Of a stretch of 64,000 bases of DNA, positions 24,801 through 37,304 are shown piece by piece. Origin of the DNA: Trametes villosa (taxonomy: Eukaryota > Basidiomycota > Agaricomycetes > Polyporales > Polyporaceae); assembly GCA_002964805.2 (NCBI GenBank), contig PUDQ02000003.1:2790001-2854000 (forward strand), in the 5' to 3' direction. Under the pieces are notes generated by a model. The model made no database searches, had not been told where the DNA came from, and saw only the letters and a list, made by a program, of their open reading frames with translations. The position numbers and the translations under genes were made by a program. How positions within the stretch are numbered: position 1 is the stretch's first letter; every line of letters starts with the position of its first letter.

Positions 24801-25798
24801 CGCGGTGGGCTGCGGACGGCGCGTACCGGGTGTATACCGACGGGTCAGATTGCAACGGGGGAGTCGGCGCGGCAGCGCTCCTCTTCTCACTGGGCAGAGA
24901 GCAGCCCGAGGTCCTGAAGCTGCACCTGGGCCCCTCAACACGGCACACGGTATACAAAGCCGAGATCGTCGCCACCATCCTCGGTGCCGCCCTAATCCAG
25001 CGGGCGTGCCTCTGTACTCGAGCAGCCTCGATCGGACTCGACAACATGACATTGATACAGGCCTCCTTGCTATGTTCACCTGGTGCCGGGAGATATCTCA
25101 CTGACATTTTTCATCGCGCAGTTCGTTCTCTCAAGCAGTCGCGCCCCCACCTGCAGCTCACCCTGTGCTGGGTGCTGGGGCACTTGGACGTGCCGGGCAA
25201 CAAGGCGGCGGATGAGGCAGCCAAGGAGGCGGCGTGTGGTCTGTCCTCGGACGCCGCTGCTCTCCCGCGCTCTCTCCGCAAGCCCCTCCCACTCAGCTCG
25301 TTGCGGGCACGACAGAACTTCAAGCAGGAACTCGATAGGAGGGTGGCAGTTTGCTGGCGCACATCGGCGTGCGGCGTGCAGATGGCGGAGGTCGACAAGG
25401 CGATGCCGTCGAAGCACTACGGCGAGCTTGTGGTGCACCTGCCCCAACGGCATGCAAACCTTCTCGTGCAGTTCCGTACTAACCACATCCCCCTGCAGGC
25501 GTACCTGGCTCACATAGGCAAGACGGACACGGCAACGTGCCCCACCTGCAGCACGGCGCCAGAGACGGTTGCCCACTACCTCCTCGCCTGCCCGACGTAC
25601 GCGCTTCAGCGCGCCGTGCACTTTCAGCCCCTCGGTTTCTCAGGGCGAACACTCGCGATGCTCCTCAACTCCAAGGAAGCCCTCCGCCCCCTCTTCACAT
25701 ACGTCAACGCAACAGGGCAGCTGCGGTCAGCGGTCGGCGCCCTCGTTGGCGAGCGGTCGGGCTACCCTGATAGTGACAAAGACGGCAACAACGTCTAG
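21838..25798 (+). pseudogene. LINE 2 ORF2: endonuclease, RT, RNase H, broken
   Basis: The endonuclease starts at the ATG at 21838: WQQNLNKSGRAQQD, ALQEPYL, VWMGDFNRHHPAWD, RPDNVFC and PTKTDHFPI. A one-base shift falls at about 22690-22750, then come a TGA at 22802-22804 (Arg expected) and a TAA at 23300-23302. RT motifs: KAPGPDAIPN, WRPITLLD, FGGRAGRTT, VVFLDIKSAFP and GIDQGCPLS. The catalytic box reads SMDNIALVV where such LINEs usually have a YVDD-type motif, so the second Asp is Asn. RNase H has its acidic residues (YTDGS, YKAEIVA, GLDN, GNKAADEAA). A terminal zinc knuckle (CPTCSTAPETVAHYLLAC) and stop at 25796-25798 complete it. Several independent lesions mean it is inactive. Confidence 0.85.
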
Positions 25799-26308
25799 CA
25801 GCCACCTCCCCTCCCCGGTCTCTCTTTCTCTTTCTTTTTCCTCTTTTTGCTGTGCCCATAACCTCCGCATGGGGCTGGGGGAGTTCTGACGACGCTGCGG
25901 TGTCTGCCCGGTGCGTGTACCCCTCCTGCAGCAAGAGGTCAAAAAGGCCCAGCACGTGTTCACACCGTCCGAAAGTGCGGGAGGTTTAGATCCTGGTGCC
26001 CAGCCGTCCGCGGCCGACGCGATGGTCGCAGCGTGTCTCCTACTTAGACTCCCATTTTGTGACTTATCAGGCGGTCGATTCTTCCCCTTTCCTCGCTTCA
26101 TTCCTGTTTCCTGGTCTCAGTCTCAGTCCCTACCACTACTCATACTACTGCGCGGCGGCGGCGCTATGTCGCCACACCTCTCTCTCTCATCCCTGCATAC
26201 GACTGCCTATCCCCCCGCCCCCCTTCCCGTAGTCACCAGCTCTGTATCGCTTACCATAGGGCTCGGCCCTCGAGGGCAATAAACCAGGATTCAAAGAATA
26301 AAAGAAAG
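25799..26308 (+). other. 3' untranslated region and A-rich tail of LINE 2
   Basis: Pyrimidine-rich sequence after the ORF2 stop, ending in the A-rich tail just before the right target duplication. No gene is present. Confidence 0.7.
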
Positions 26309-26334
26309 AAACTGCCTACTATACATAACAAGTG

Positions 26335-27209
26335 AATAAATTGAACCCTTGTTAATATGCTGATTGAGTATCACTGCAGGTGGAATATATATGAAAATAC
26401 TCCTAGTAGTCAACCACTATGCTCCTACCAACAGTGGAGATAGAAAACCAAGTCAATCCCTCAGATCTATAACAGCTGATTTCACTGGCTGCATCTGATG
26501 TATCTGTGCTACATCAGGTAAATTTCCAGTCTTCTTAGGCTGTTCCTACTAATAGAATCCCTATGGTTTGAAAATGATGGCAAAATGGCTTAGTTAGCAC
26601 AATGAGAGGTCAAATCATCATAATAAGTCTTAATCAGTACCTCTACATAAAGTACAATCCTGACATGGAATTATTTACAGATCAATGGCCAACATCATAG
26701 CTGATGTGTAACCAGAGCACACATTTATTCAAAACCTGAAGAGCAATACTAGTGTTCAAACATCTGGAGACATAGTCAGAAAGGCCAGCCCTTCTATGCT
26801 AGGGTGTTCAATGATCAGTAACAAAGCTGAAATACTCCTTCAAACAGATGCCAAAAATCAAATCAGTTGCTCGCATTGCTGTAGAAGATGTTTTATAAAA
26901 AGACAATTGTGGCAAAGTGACATGTATACTTGCTCGACCAGGGAAGTGTCCTGTATACATTGCTTTTCCTATGTGTGAGATATCTAGCACTTCTAGTACT
27001 CTTTAGCAAATGTCTTTTGGCCTGAGGAGCAGGCAGGTTCAAATCAACATAATGTTGTCAGTGAATCAAGCCCCCTTTGTCAACGCCACAGAGTGCAATG
27101 CTCTATATTAGTTATTCAGCATACTGAGAGGTGGTGAAATACATAACATCTAGAGTCTTTGCAAAACTTCATCAATCGGACATGCCAGTATTGGCCCTCT
27201 ACCCCCAAG
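26335..27209 (+). repeat. Repeat R, copy 1, right part with intact tail
   Basis: Continues copy 1 after LINE 2 and ends with the family tail: CATCAATCGGACAT, the hairpin GCCAGTATTGGC at 27184-27195, then a pyrimidine-rich end CCCCCAAG followed by T. No coding capacity. Confidence 0.8.
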
Positions 27210-27266
27210 TAACCCTAAGCCAGTGGGCGCAGGCAAATGGTGCTATACTATGTAGGAAAGATGTAT

Positions 27267-30200
27267 TACGATTGATGAGGAACAAAGAAATCGTTTCTTA
27301 TGGGGTGAGCTCCCAGCCAAAATGTGTGGCGCTGATCCGACCCCGTGGGAAAATATTTTTTCAATCTCAGCTAACAAATCATTAGATCTGAAATAAGCGC
27401 CACATACAACTTCCACATACAAAATTAGGGTTAGGGTCACAATCCGTTAGAAACTTTAGGGTTAGACCCTAGATTGGCCACACAGCCACTCTGACTGCTT
27501 GCTAGCCTTGCTCTAATGCTGACTGCTGGGCGCCTGTGTAACCCTAGGTGGCACAGCATGGGCAATCACCCTCCCTATCACTGTTTAGAGCAGCAGGCTT
27601 GCTTGTAGTGCGCCTATGAGGGTAACCACCTGTTACTTTGGCAGTATGATAGTGATGATACAGTAAGTTGACATCGGGTAGCCAGTCAGTTGTCACATCC
27701 ATACTCTGGTGAAGTAATCAATGCTCAGGTTGCTCAACAGCAATGCTTTATTACACAAATTCTGTACGTCCAAGTACACATGCAAGGGTGGATAGCTCAG
27801 TATAATTGCCTGGTTCAGGCATTGCCAAAGTGCACTGTGGCACATGCATTTTGGGTCGAACCTGGAGGCACTATGAGCAAAGAGGTGGCTGCCATGGCAG
27901 TTATGGGGCACTTTCAGGCAGTGTTTTGCTGATTACCAGACATTGTAATGTGCAATGCTACCATTGCATACCACCATTGGATAGCCTAAAAAAAAGCCTT
28001 TCTAACGGCATACAATACTTGTAATTTGGATGGAAAATGAGCACACTATGGTAGAAATACCGCAAAAAGCATCCATTTTTCAAGAAAATTTGGCTAAGGC
28101 CCTTGGGCGCTAGTAGAAGTTGCAGGGCCTGCGAATTCTACTAGCGCTAGTCGGACTTAGCCATATCTAGTGCTTGGGTGCCTATTTTGCCGGAGGAAAA
28201 GGTTCCCAGAGCCTTGCTTCAAAATGTAGTAAAGCAGCTTTGACACAATGAATAGAGGGTAAAAAGCCACAAAAGCAATTACATCAGGTGCCCTTGACTA
28301 CTAATGTACTATAGAGCAGAGATACACACCATTTGGTAAGGAGACAATGGTGTAAACAGTGATTTATTGGTTTTTTGTTCCTGTCAATAAGACATCAATG
28401 TTCAAAGGGACAGAGGGGTGCTTGCATCACAACTACACTCCTAGATACTTTCCAGATCTAAGCAGGGTCTTATGAGATTATAGTGATCAGTTTAAATTGA
28501 CTGTACACTTGTACACTGCTGTATAGGGTCAATACATGGATCATGTTCTCTTATAATGAAGCATTACAGCATAGATGAGGGACATTAGCATATGTGAATA
28601 CCCCCATGTTGTAGATCTTAGAAGCACCTTTCTAATGGTATATCACACATCCCATTTGAAGCAAAACTAGGGGCATAGTGGCCAAAAGAACTAGAGGAGA
28701 GGGCAATAATGTAAGCTGTGGCTGGGGACAAACATGTACAAATACTTTCATTTTGGGCCACTGGATAGTCCAAATGTCATGTATCATATGTCATCAGAAA
28801 GCTATGAGCGATTAGAATCCAATGGTCTACAAATGGTGATGTAATTTTTACTATAGCAGTTATAATTAAAACTTCAATACCCCATTGGTGCCACAATTCA
28901 GCATATATCAGTGTAATGTGCACAAAACCCCCAAGTACTATATACCATTGGATTCAGCTCTTCAATCCCTATTCAATTGGATATGCCATCTGTTGTAAAA
29001 GTAATCACAGGCTATGTTCTCAGCATGATATCATGGCCCAGTCAACGAAACACCTCCTGTGGTGTGCTAGGGAGCTAAGGAAAGGGGGTCATTGATAACA
29101 GCTGTGGCTGAGAACAAACAAAGCCAAAGCTGATGGCAGCAACCCGGATCCTGTGTTCCCTGCCATCAGCTTTGGTCTGGTCTGACTCTTCACACAAATC
29201 CTTTCGTATCTCAAGCTCAGGTAGTCCAAATCAAGTGAAACAAGTGTTGGCAGGAGACTATTCATGAGTAGGATCACACTGTGGAGAAGATTTGATGTAA
29301 TGTCCACTATCGTACTCACAATCAGAGCAACAATTCCCCATTAGTGCCACAGTTCAGCCACATTGAGCTTTGCTGGCTTTAATGTCCTGATTGTGTGTTA
29401 CTGCAGGTGAAATATATGTGATATGCCCCTACATCCACATAGTCGATTACTATACTACCACTGACAGTGGAGATAGCAAACCAAGTCAACCCCTCAGATC
29501 TATAGCTGCATCTGATATATATCTGCTACGTCAGGTAAATTTCAAGTCTTGTTAGGCTGTGTCTACTGATAAAATCTATATGATTTGAAAATGCTTGCAG
29601 GAATCAGGACAGCTTGGAAAACAAATAAGCCATAATGAGTAAAAAAGGAGATGAGACCATCATAAGAAGCTTTGATTAGTACCTTTACACAAACTGCAAC
29701 TCTGACACCAAATCAATTACCCCTGAATGGGATGGTGAACATCATAGCTGATATGACTAGAGCACACAATGATCCAAAAAGCTGAAGAGCAATACTAGCG
29801 TTCAGACATCTGGAGACATAGCCAGTGAGGCCAGCCCCTCAGATTGTACAGAAAGTCAGTAAATAACAATTTTGTAGTTGCTTATGCACTCAAGTGACCA
29901 CTCAGATGTTCATAGCTTAGATGTCTAGCTGCTAATCTCAATGGCTACCCTGGTAGCATATTGCAACCCAGGCTGTTCAATATGTAAAGCAATGTGACTG
30001 TTCTGTAGGGCTACTTCTGCTAACAACCATGTGAAATATCTACAGTATGAGAGTGCTAATAGGATCACTGGGCAAATGGATGAGCCAGCATCATAAAAGA
30101 AGGAAGCAGGCTGCATCATTGTGAGAAGCTGTAATCAGCTCATGCACAAGAACTCCAGCTCTGTGACATGACCTCAGACTTGTAATTACTATTTGTTGGT

Positions 30201-31453
30201 TACTGCTGTGGCTTATCTGATTGATCTTAGAACACACAATAGCCCAACTTGCTTGAAAGCAATACTACTGTTTGAACATTTCGTGATATGTGGAGATATG
30301 AGCAATAGAGACAGCGACACATCTGCCTCTAGAGGGTGATTTGTCCCCAGCTTGATGGTGCTGACATGGTTCAAGACAGTGGCGGAGGGGTAGGCATGGC
30401 ATGGGGGGTGCTTTCTTGTGCCAGATTTGGTGCAACGGAGCCTGCAGGTGGAGTACAAGCGCTGTCCTCTGTATCCAGATAGGTGAGGTTAAGTCAAGGA
30501 AAGAGATCTCTGTGGAACCATGGTGTGGTAGAGGGGAAGGCACCCTCTCAAGATCAGAGTTAATATGCGGAACACCCTTGTGAACTATCCCTCTTTGCGG
30601 CTTCCTGATTGTCTCCGGCCGGCCCGCCGCAGAGTTCAGGGCATTGATCAGGCTGTAGGCACCAGCATTGTCAGCAACGCGGGGAGTGGAGGCCTATGAT
30701 CTGGAGATGGCCACGTCACCCAGGCCAGATGACTGTAATGGAGGGTCAGGGTGCACAGGGAAGCCAGAGAGCAGGAGAGCAGGAGACGTACACAGAAGTG
30801 ATGCTGTGTGGAGTACTTCATCTGCCGTCCGAGCCCCTCTGGGTGTCTTGAATGCGCAGCGTGCTCAGGGTTGCGCAGGCTGACAGGCTTCAGCCTCTTC
30901 CGCAGGGAGGTCCCAGATCCCTCCGGAGAAGGCGGCCGTGCTCTCTTCTGTAAGGAAGCAGATTTGGGGAGAGAGGTTCCGGGTGCCAGAATATACATGC
31001 CATTGGGCGCCGCAGATGTGTAGGCGGCCGCCTTTCTATGCTAGGACACCCAACCTCAGAGAGCAACACTGAGATATACCTTTAATCAGATACAGAACAA
31101 CCAGATCAGCTGCTAACAATTTTGTAGGAGCTGTCCTGTTACAGGACAATTGCTGCAAGTCACATACATATGACTTCAATTGGTGCAGCCTTCTGTGTAC
31201 ATTGCTTGTCCAGTCCGTAAGGCAGTAAATGTGCTTAATAGCCTCAAGTAAATATCATCTGGCATCATCAAATATTGAAAAAAAGGCAGATTCAAATCAG
31301 CATGACATTGCCAGTGGGGCTCCTGGGGCAAATTCAAATAAAGCAATGCTATACCATAGCTATACATTGTGCTGAGAGGTGTTCATACATGATAAGAATA
31401 CTCTGCAACACCTCATCAATCGGACTTGCCAGTATTGGCCCTCTCCCCCCAAG
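27267..31453 (+). mobile_element. Repeat R, copy 2, full length, Helentron-like non-autonomous element
   Basis: Head (T|TACGATTGATGAGG, 27267) to tail (hairpin GCCAGTATTGGC, then CCCCCCAAG|T, 31453). Order inside: the TTAGGG-like motif at about 27425, the gctagtagaagt stem-loop at about 28110-28150, the motifs shared by all copies, then the tail. The inverted copy of the head (CCTCATCAATCG) lies just inside the tail hairpin. This asymmetry is typical of Helitron2/Helentron ends as I know them. It contains a GC-rich segment (30330-31035) absent from other copies. Confidence 0.7.
30330..31035 (-). pseudogene. GC-rich gene-like segment inside repeat R copy 2
   Basis: Composition jumps from AT-rich to GC-rich only here, and neighbouring R copies lack it. 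On the minus strand it reads as coding-like sequence: SLINALNSAAGRPETI, PHHGSTEISFLDL and KRARPPSPEGSGTSLRKR, the last resembling a nuclear-localisation-type basic/Ser-Pro stretch. I do not recognise the protein. Helitron-class elements often pick up host gene fragments, so a captured exon is the favoured reading. No start codon or full ORF is present. Confidence 0.5.
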
Positions 31454-33267
31454 TAGGTGTATTGTAGAGCAAGAATATACACCATTTAGTAAGGAGACTA
31501 CTGTGTAAACAGCGATTTACTGCTTTTTGCTTGGTGAATAAGACATTAATAGTTTAAAGGGACAGAGGGGTGCTTGTATCACGATTACACCCTCAGATTC
31601 TTTCCAGACCTGAGCAGGGTCTTATGAGACTATAGTGATCAGTTCAAATTGACTGTACACTGCTGTACAGGGTTAATATGTGGCTCATGCCCTCTTAGAA
31701 TGAAGCATTACAGGAGAGATGATGGGTAATTAATACATGTGAATACCCTCATGTTGTAGAACTCAGAAGCACCTTCCTAACGGTATATCACACATTCTAT
31801 TTGAAGCAAAACTGGGGGAGCAGTGGCCAAAAGAACTAGAGGAGGGGGTAATAATGTAAGCTGTGGCTGAGAACAAACAAGTACTTTCATTTTGGGCCAC
31901 TGGATAGTCCAAATATCATGTATCATATGTCATTAGAAAGCTATGATTGAGTAAAATCCATTGGTGTACAAATGGTGATGTAGTATTTACTATAGCAGAC
32001 ATGGTTAGAACTTCAATTTCCCATTAGTGCCACAATTCAGCCCCATTCAGCCTCTATAGTTCATACCTCAGTGTAATGTGCACAAACCCCCCAAGTATTA
32101 TATACCATTGGATTCAGCTTTTCAATCCCAATCTAGTGGGATATCCCATTCGCTGTAAGAGCGATCACAGGCTGCATAAAGGCTCAAATTGTGCTCAAAA
32201 TGGCTGCAGTGTACAGTATAATCAATTTGTCCAGGGTCTTCAGCATGACATCATGGCCCAGTCAATGAAATATCACCTGCGGTGTGCTAGGGAGACAAAT
32301 GCTGAAATGTTACATCCTGTTGAATGTATTACATCAAGAGGAAAGGAGGGACATTGATGTCAGCTGTAGCTCTAAACAAACAGAATCAAAGCTGATGGCA
32401 GGGGATGCAGATCCTGCGTCCCCTGCCATCAGCTTTGGTCATGTGGCTCATCATACAAATCCCTTTGTATTTTGAGCTCAGGTCATCCAAACAAGATAAA
32501 ACAAGTTTTTGCAGGAAACTATCTATGTCATACTGTGTAAAAGGTATGTTGTAATGTCCACTATAGCACTCACAATTAGAGCAACAATTCCCCATTAGTG
32601 CCACAGTTCAGCCACATTGAGCTTCTCTGGTTTATATCTAAGTCCTTTGTGCACAAACCCCTAGAGCGTTATATGTCTATATGTCATCAGATTCAGCTTT
32701 CTAAGCTCTATCTAACCGTACACCCTCAATATTCCAAACATGGTTACAGGCCTTGAAACCATCAGTGATGTTAGACCACCTACTATAGCATCAGCAAAAC
32801 ATGTTTTCCTCTGAGTTCTGTAACATCTGATGGAATTGGAAAGATATGTTTAGAGGTTACAGAGGCACTCAGATATTGCAGGGGTATTTAAAGATCACAG
32901 AGGTTGGCAGACTCGTAAGGGGACCAAAGCTATTGTTAGATTGAAGTGTTTTATATATGTTTGAGTAGTGCCTGCATAACACTTTCTCACATAATACAAA
33001 ATCCTCAACAAACATTATGAATCTATACAAATTTGCCTGCAGAAAAAAGTTTCTGTAGCTCTGCATGTTCTGCAGCTTCTGAAGATCTCTGACTTCTGAA
33101 ATCCCTGTAACCCCTGTAACTTCTAACACAGAGGATACAGAGGCCTAAGAGGTGAACATGTTTTGCTGATGTACATAACAAGTGAATATGTAAAACCCTT
33201 GTTGATATGCTGATTGAGCATCACTGCAGGTGGAATATATATGAAAATGCCCCTACATACAAGTTGT
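31454..33267 (+). repeat. Repeat R, copy 3, left part (split by copy 4)
   Basis: Begins in the middle of the R order (tgtattgtagagcaagaatatacacc), so its 5' part was lost or lies across copy 2. Runs to cccctacatacaagttgt at 33267, where copy 4 interrupts it. It resumes at 36523 (caactacactcctac). It also hosts the MITE at 32789-33171. Confidence 0.7.
32789..33171. mobile_element. 383-bp MITE with TA target duplication
   Basis: The left end is CATCAGCAAAACATGTT; the right end reversed is CATCAGCAAAACATGTTC, so the terminal inverted repeats match over about 17 bases. TA flanks the element at 32786-32787 and 33172-33173. The empty site is visible in other R copies as ctactatacataac. A TA target suggests mobilisation by a Tc1/mariner-type or related transposase; no coding sequence is present. 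A degenerate relative lies at 5020-5406. Confidence 0.8.
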
Positions 33268-33268
33268 A

Positions 33269-36200
33269 CTTGGGGGTGGAGGGCCAATACTGGCATGTCC
33301 GATTGATGAGGGTTTGCAGAGCATTAAAATCCTACATCAACACCTCTAAACAGCTAACATAAAGCATTGCACTGTGTGGCTTTGACAAAGGGGCTTCATG
33401 TATCTCCATATGTCAAAGTTCAAGACCTATGTTGCAACTATCACACCCAGCTTGTCAGCTGGCCGCACATTATAATCCGCTCATAATGGCCCAGCCAAGG
33501 CACATAAGGCTACTATAAGCTGACTATAAGCAAGGAGTGCAATTGTAAGGCTCTTATACATTGGGGGCAAAGTTTACAACATACTGACAACATCCTGTTG
33601 ATTTGAACCTACCTATTCTTCACATGTAGTAAGGTCAGAAGACATTTGCCAGAGAGTATAAGGAGTGCTCAGCATCTTACACACAGGGCAAGCAATGTAT
33701 TCATGTCCCTTTGTCGCAATTGTTTTATTAGAGAACATTTTCTACAGCATTGTGAGCAACTGATTTGATTTTTGGGATCTAATTGGAGTATTTCAGCCTT
33801 GCTTACTGATAATTGAACACCGTAGCATAGAAGGGCTGGCCTTACTGACTATATCCCCAGATGTTTGAACAGTAGTATTGCTCAAGCTTCTTATGATGGT
33901 TTGATCTCCTTGCTTGCTCATTATGCTGGCTTATTCAATTTCCAAGCCATCCTTCTGGCATTTCCAAATCATAGAGAGTCTATTAGTAGAAACAGCCTAA
34001 CAAGACTTGAAATTTACCTGATGTAATAAAAATATATCAGATGCAGCTATAGATCTGAGGGGTTGATTTGGTTTGCTATCTCCACTGTTAGTAGGAGCAT
34101 AGTGATTGACTACTTGATGTAGGGGCATCTTCACATATATTCCACCTGCAGTGATACTCAATCAGCATCTCAACAAGGGGTTAATTCATGAGCTTGTTAT
34201 GTACAAGAGCTTGATCTAATACTACTAATGGTTTCAAGGACTGTAACCATGTTTGGGATATTAAGTGTGCCCCATGAGACAAATCTCAAAAAGCTGGATC
34301 TGATGACATATAACACTGTAGGGGTTTGTGCACAAAGGGTTAAGATGTAACCCAGCCAAGCTCAATGTGGCTGAACTGTGGCACTAATGGGGATTTGTTG
34401 CATTAAATGTGAGTGCTATAGTGGACATTACATCATACTTTTTACACAGTGTGATCCTACTCATATATAGCTTTCTGCCAACACTTGTTTCACTTGATTT
34501 GGACTGCCTGAGCTCAAGATACAAAGGGATTTGTGTAAAGAGCCAAACAAGGCCAAAGCTGACACCAATGTCCCTCCTTTCCTCTTGATGTAATACATTC
34601 AACAGGGTGTAAGACCTCAGCATTCATCTGCCTAGCACACCACAGGAGGTGTTTGATTGACTGGGCCATGGTATCATGCTGAAAACCCTGAAAAAACTGA
34701 TTATATACTATACACTGCTGCCATTTTGAGCACAATTTGAGTATTTATGCAGCCTGTGGGTACTGTTGTAGCATATAGCATACCCCATTGAATAGGGACT
34801 GAAGAGCTGAATCCAATGGTATATAATGTTTGGGGGTTTTGTGCACATTGTACTGAGATATGAGCCATAAGGGCTGAATGTGGCTGAGTTGTGGCACTAA
34901 TGAGGATTTGTTGCCTTATTTATTAGTACTAGAGTGAGTATTACATTTCATTTTGTACACCATTGGATTCTACTCACTCATAGCTTTCTGATGATATAAA
35001 ATACATGATATTGTGTTGGGAGCCAAACATGTACAAAGCGGGAGGCACGCCGACGCGAATCCGCGTTGTCGTGCCTCCCGCTTTGTACTTGTTTGTTCTC
35101 AGCCACAGCTTACATTATTGCCCCCTCCTCCGGTTCTTTTGACCACTGCTCCTCCAGTTCTGCTTCAAATGGCATGTGTCATATACTGCTATGAAGGTGC
35201 TCCTGAGCTCTACAATATGGGGGTATTTATGGGTATTTAATAACGATCACGTCCTCTATAAAACATCATTAGAAGGACACATGAATCACTTACTCAGCCT
35301 GTACAGCAGTGTACAGTCAATTTGAACTGATTACTATGATATCATTAGACCCTGATTATATCTGCACAGTATCCAGGGGTGTAGCTGTGATAGCAGCACC
35401 TCTATGTCCCTCTAAACCATTAATGCCTTATTCACCAAGCAAAAAGCAGTAAATCGCTGTTCACACAATAGTCTCCTTACTAAATGGTGTATATCTTTGC
35501 TCCTTAGTACACCTATGGTCAAGGGTTACCTGATGTGACTGTTTCGATGGCCCAATACCCTCTAGTTATTGGGCTAAATGGTTTTTCTACTCCATTTGAA
35601 ACAATGCTAGCATCTAAAAGCCTAGATTTTCTCTCAAGTTTTTAGCCACAGCACATCCACGTTTTGCTCAAACAACAAGTGCAGTATACCATTAGGAAGG
35701 CATTTTGGAGGGCTAATTAATGGTGGTTTTCAGTTCTGACCTGTGTCATCACTACTGCTGGTATGTGGCAAAAGAACACTCATAAACGCCCAATGAGAGA
35801 CAGTGGGCAATGCATGACCCATACCTCCTTCGATTTGTATCTAAAATGCATGTGTTCTATACCATCAGGAGGCTGGTTTCAAGCTCTAACTGATCAGGGT
35901 ACATCCTTTCAGAATTTGATATCTCATTGTTAAATGAGCAGCCAGAGAGCCATTGACTGTAATACTTTGTTGTAAAGACCTCAGTATATGGGAAGAGACA
36001 GTGTTAGATATTGATACAGTTATCCACCAAGCTGTTGTATCAAGATCACACCTCAGTGTATTGTGACTGAATTATGGTGTTGAAGAAAGGCTACATAATC
36101 TCAGTATGGGTTAATGTTATATGACTATTATTACCGTACTCCTGATATGTAATCAATGTGTATACCCCTTATGAAAGCATTAGTGTCATACTTTGTGGCT

Positions 36201-36522
36201 TCAAACAGTGGTTGGCAGAGTGACTGCCCATGCTGTGCCACCTAGGGTTACACAGGCACCCACTGATGAGCATTAGAGGAAGGCTAGCACAGCAGTCAGG
36301 GTGGCTGTGTGCATGATCTAATCTCTAACCCTAGAGTTTCTAATGGACTGTGACCCTAACCCCAGGTTTGTATGTGGAAGTTGTATGTGGCGCTTATTTC
36401 AAATCTGATGATTTGTCAGCTGAAATTGAAAATATTTTCCCACGGGGTCGACTTGGCGTCACACATTTTGGCTGGGAGCTCACCCCATAAGAAACGATTT
36501 CTTCGTTCCTCATCAATCGTAA
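33269..36522 (-). mobile_element. Repeat R, copy 4, full length, inserted in copy 3
   Basis: In reverse orientation: tail at 33269 (CTTGGGGGTGGAGGGCC, then the hairpin) and head ending at 36522 (CATCAATCGTAA). Its flanks join into a continuous R sequence when it is removed, and no target duplication is seen, as expected for a rolling-circle element. It has no coding capacity. Confidence 0.75.
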
Positions 36523-37304
36523 AACAACTACACTCCTACTAACAGTGGAGATAGCAAACCAAGTCAATCCCTCAGATCTATAACTGCTGATTTCACTAGC
36601 TGCATCTGATGGCTATATTTCCAGTCTTGTTAGGCTGTTTCTGCTCATAAAATCTCTATGGTTTGAACATGCTTAGCACGAGGACTTGGACAATGTATAT
36701 GTCAGTATAATGAGCAAGAAAGGAGGTCAAATCATTGTAAGCTTTAATCAGTATCTCTACACAAACTGCAACTCTGACACCAAATCAATTACCCCTGAAT
36801 GATGAACATCATAGCTGATGTAACTAGAGCACACAATCATATAAAACACTGAAGAGCACTACTAGTGTTCAAACATCTGGAGATATAATCAGTAAGGCCA
36901 GCCCTTTTATGCTAGGCTGAAACACTCCTTTAATCAGATGCCAAAAATCAACTCAGTTGCTTGCATTGCTATAGAAGATGTTCTCCAATAATACAATTAC
37001 AGCATCAGGCTCCAACAATACTGCTTGTCCTGAGTGTGAAATATTTAGCACTCCTAGTACTCTTTAGCAAATGTCTTTTGGCCTTACTACATACAAAGAG
37101 TAGGCAGGTGCAAATCAACATGATGTTGTTAGTGAATGTTGAACTTCGTTATATGGAGGTACATCCAGCCCCTTTTTGTCAAATCCACACAGTGCAATGC
37201 TACACGTTAGCTATTCAGCATACTTAGAGATGTTGATATATGATGAGAATCCTCTGCAAAACCTCATCAATCGGACATGCCAGTATTGGCCCTCTTCCCC
37301 CAAG
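36523..37304 (+). repeat. Repeat R, copy 3, right part with intact tail
   Basis: Continues copy 3 from caactacactcctac to the tail hairpin and CCCCCAAG at 37304, followed by T. The tail abuts the Helitron coding fragment. Confidence 0.75.

Larger units (their letters stand above)
19946..26308 (+). mobile_element. LINE retrotransposon 2, full-length, 26-bp target duplication
   Basis: The 6,363-bp element sits between two identical 26-bp copies of host sequence at 19920-19945 and 26309-26334, and ends in an A-rich tail (caaagaataaaagaaag). Removing it restores the repeat R sequence seen in other copies. Its first bases repeat gtgttaaactgcctact, which also occurs in the flank, so the 5' junction looks like a target-derived duplication. 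It carries a gag-like ORF1 with zinc knuckles and an endonuclease/RT/RNase H ORF2, both damaged. Confidence 0.9.

Noticed and set aside
27040..27060. tRNA B-box-like GGTTCAAATC
   Set aside because: No A box, acceptor stem or cloverleaf around it; the motif varies between R copies.
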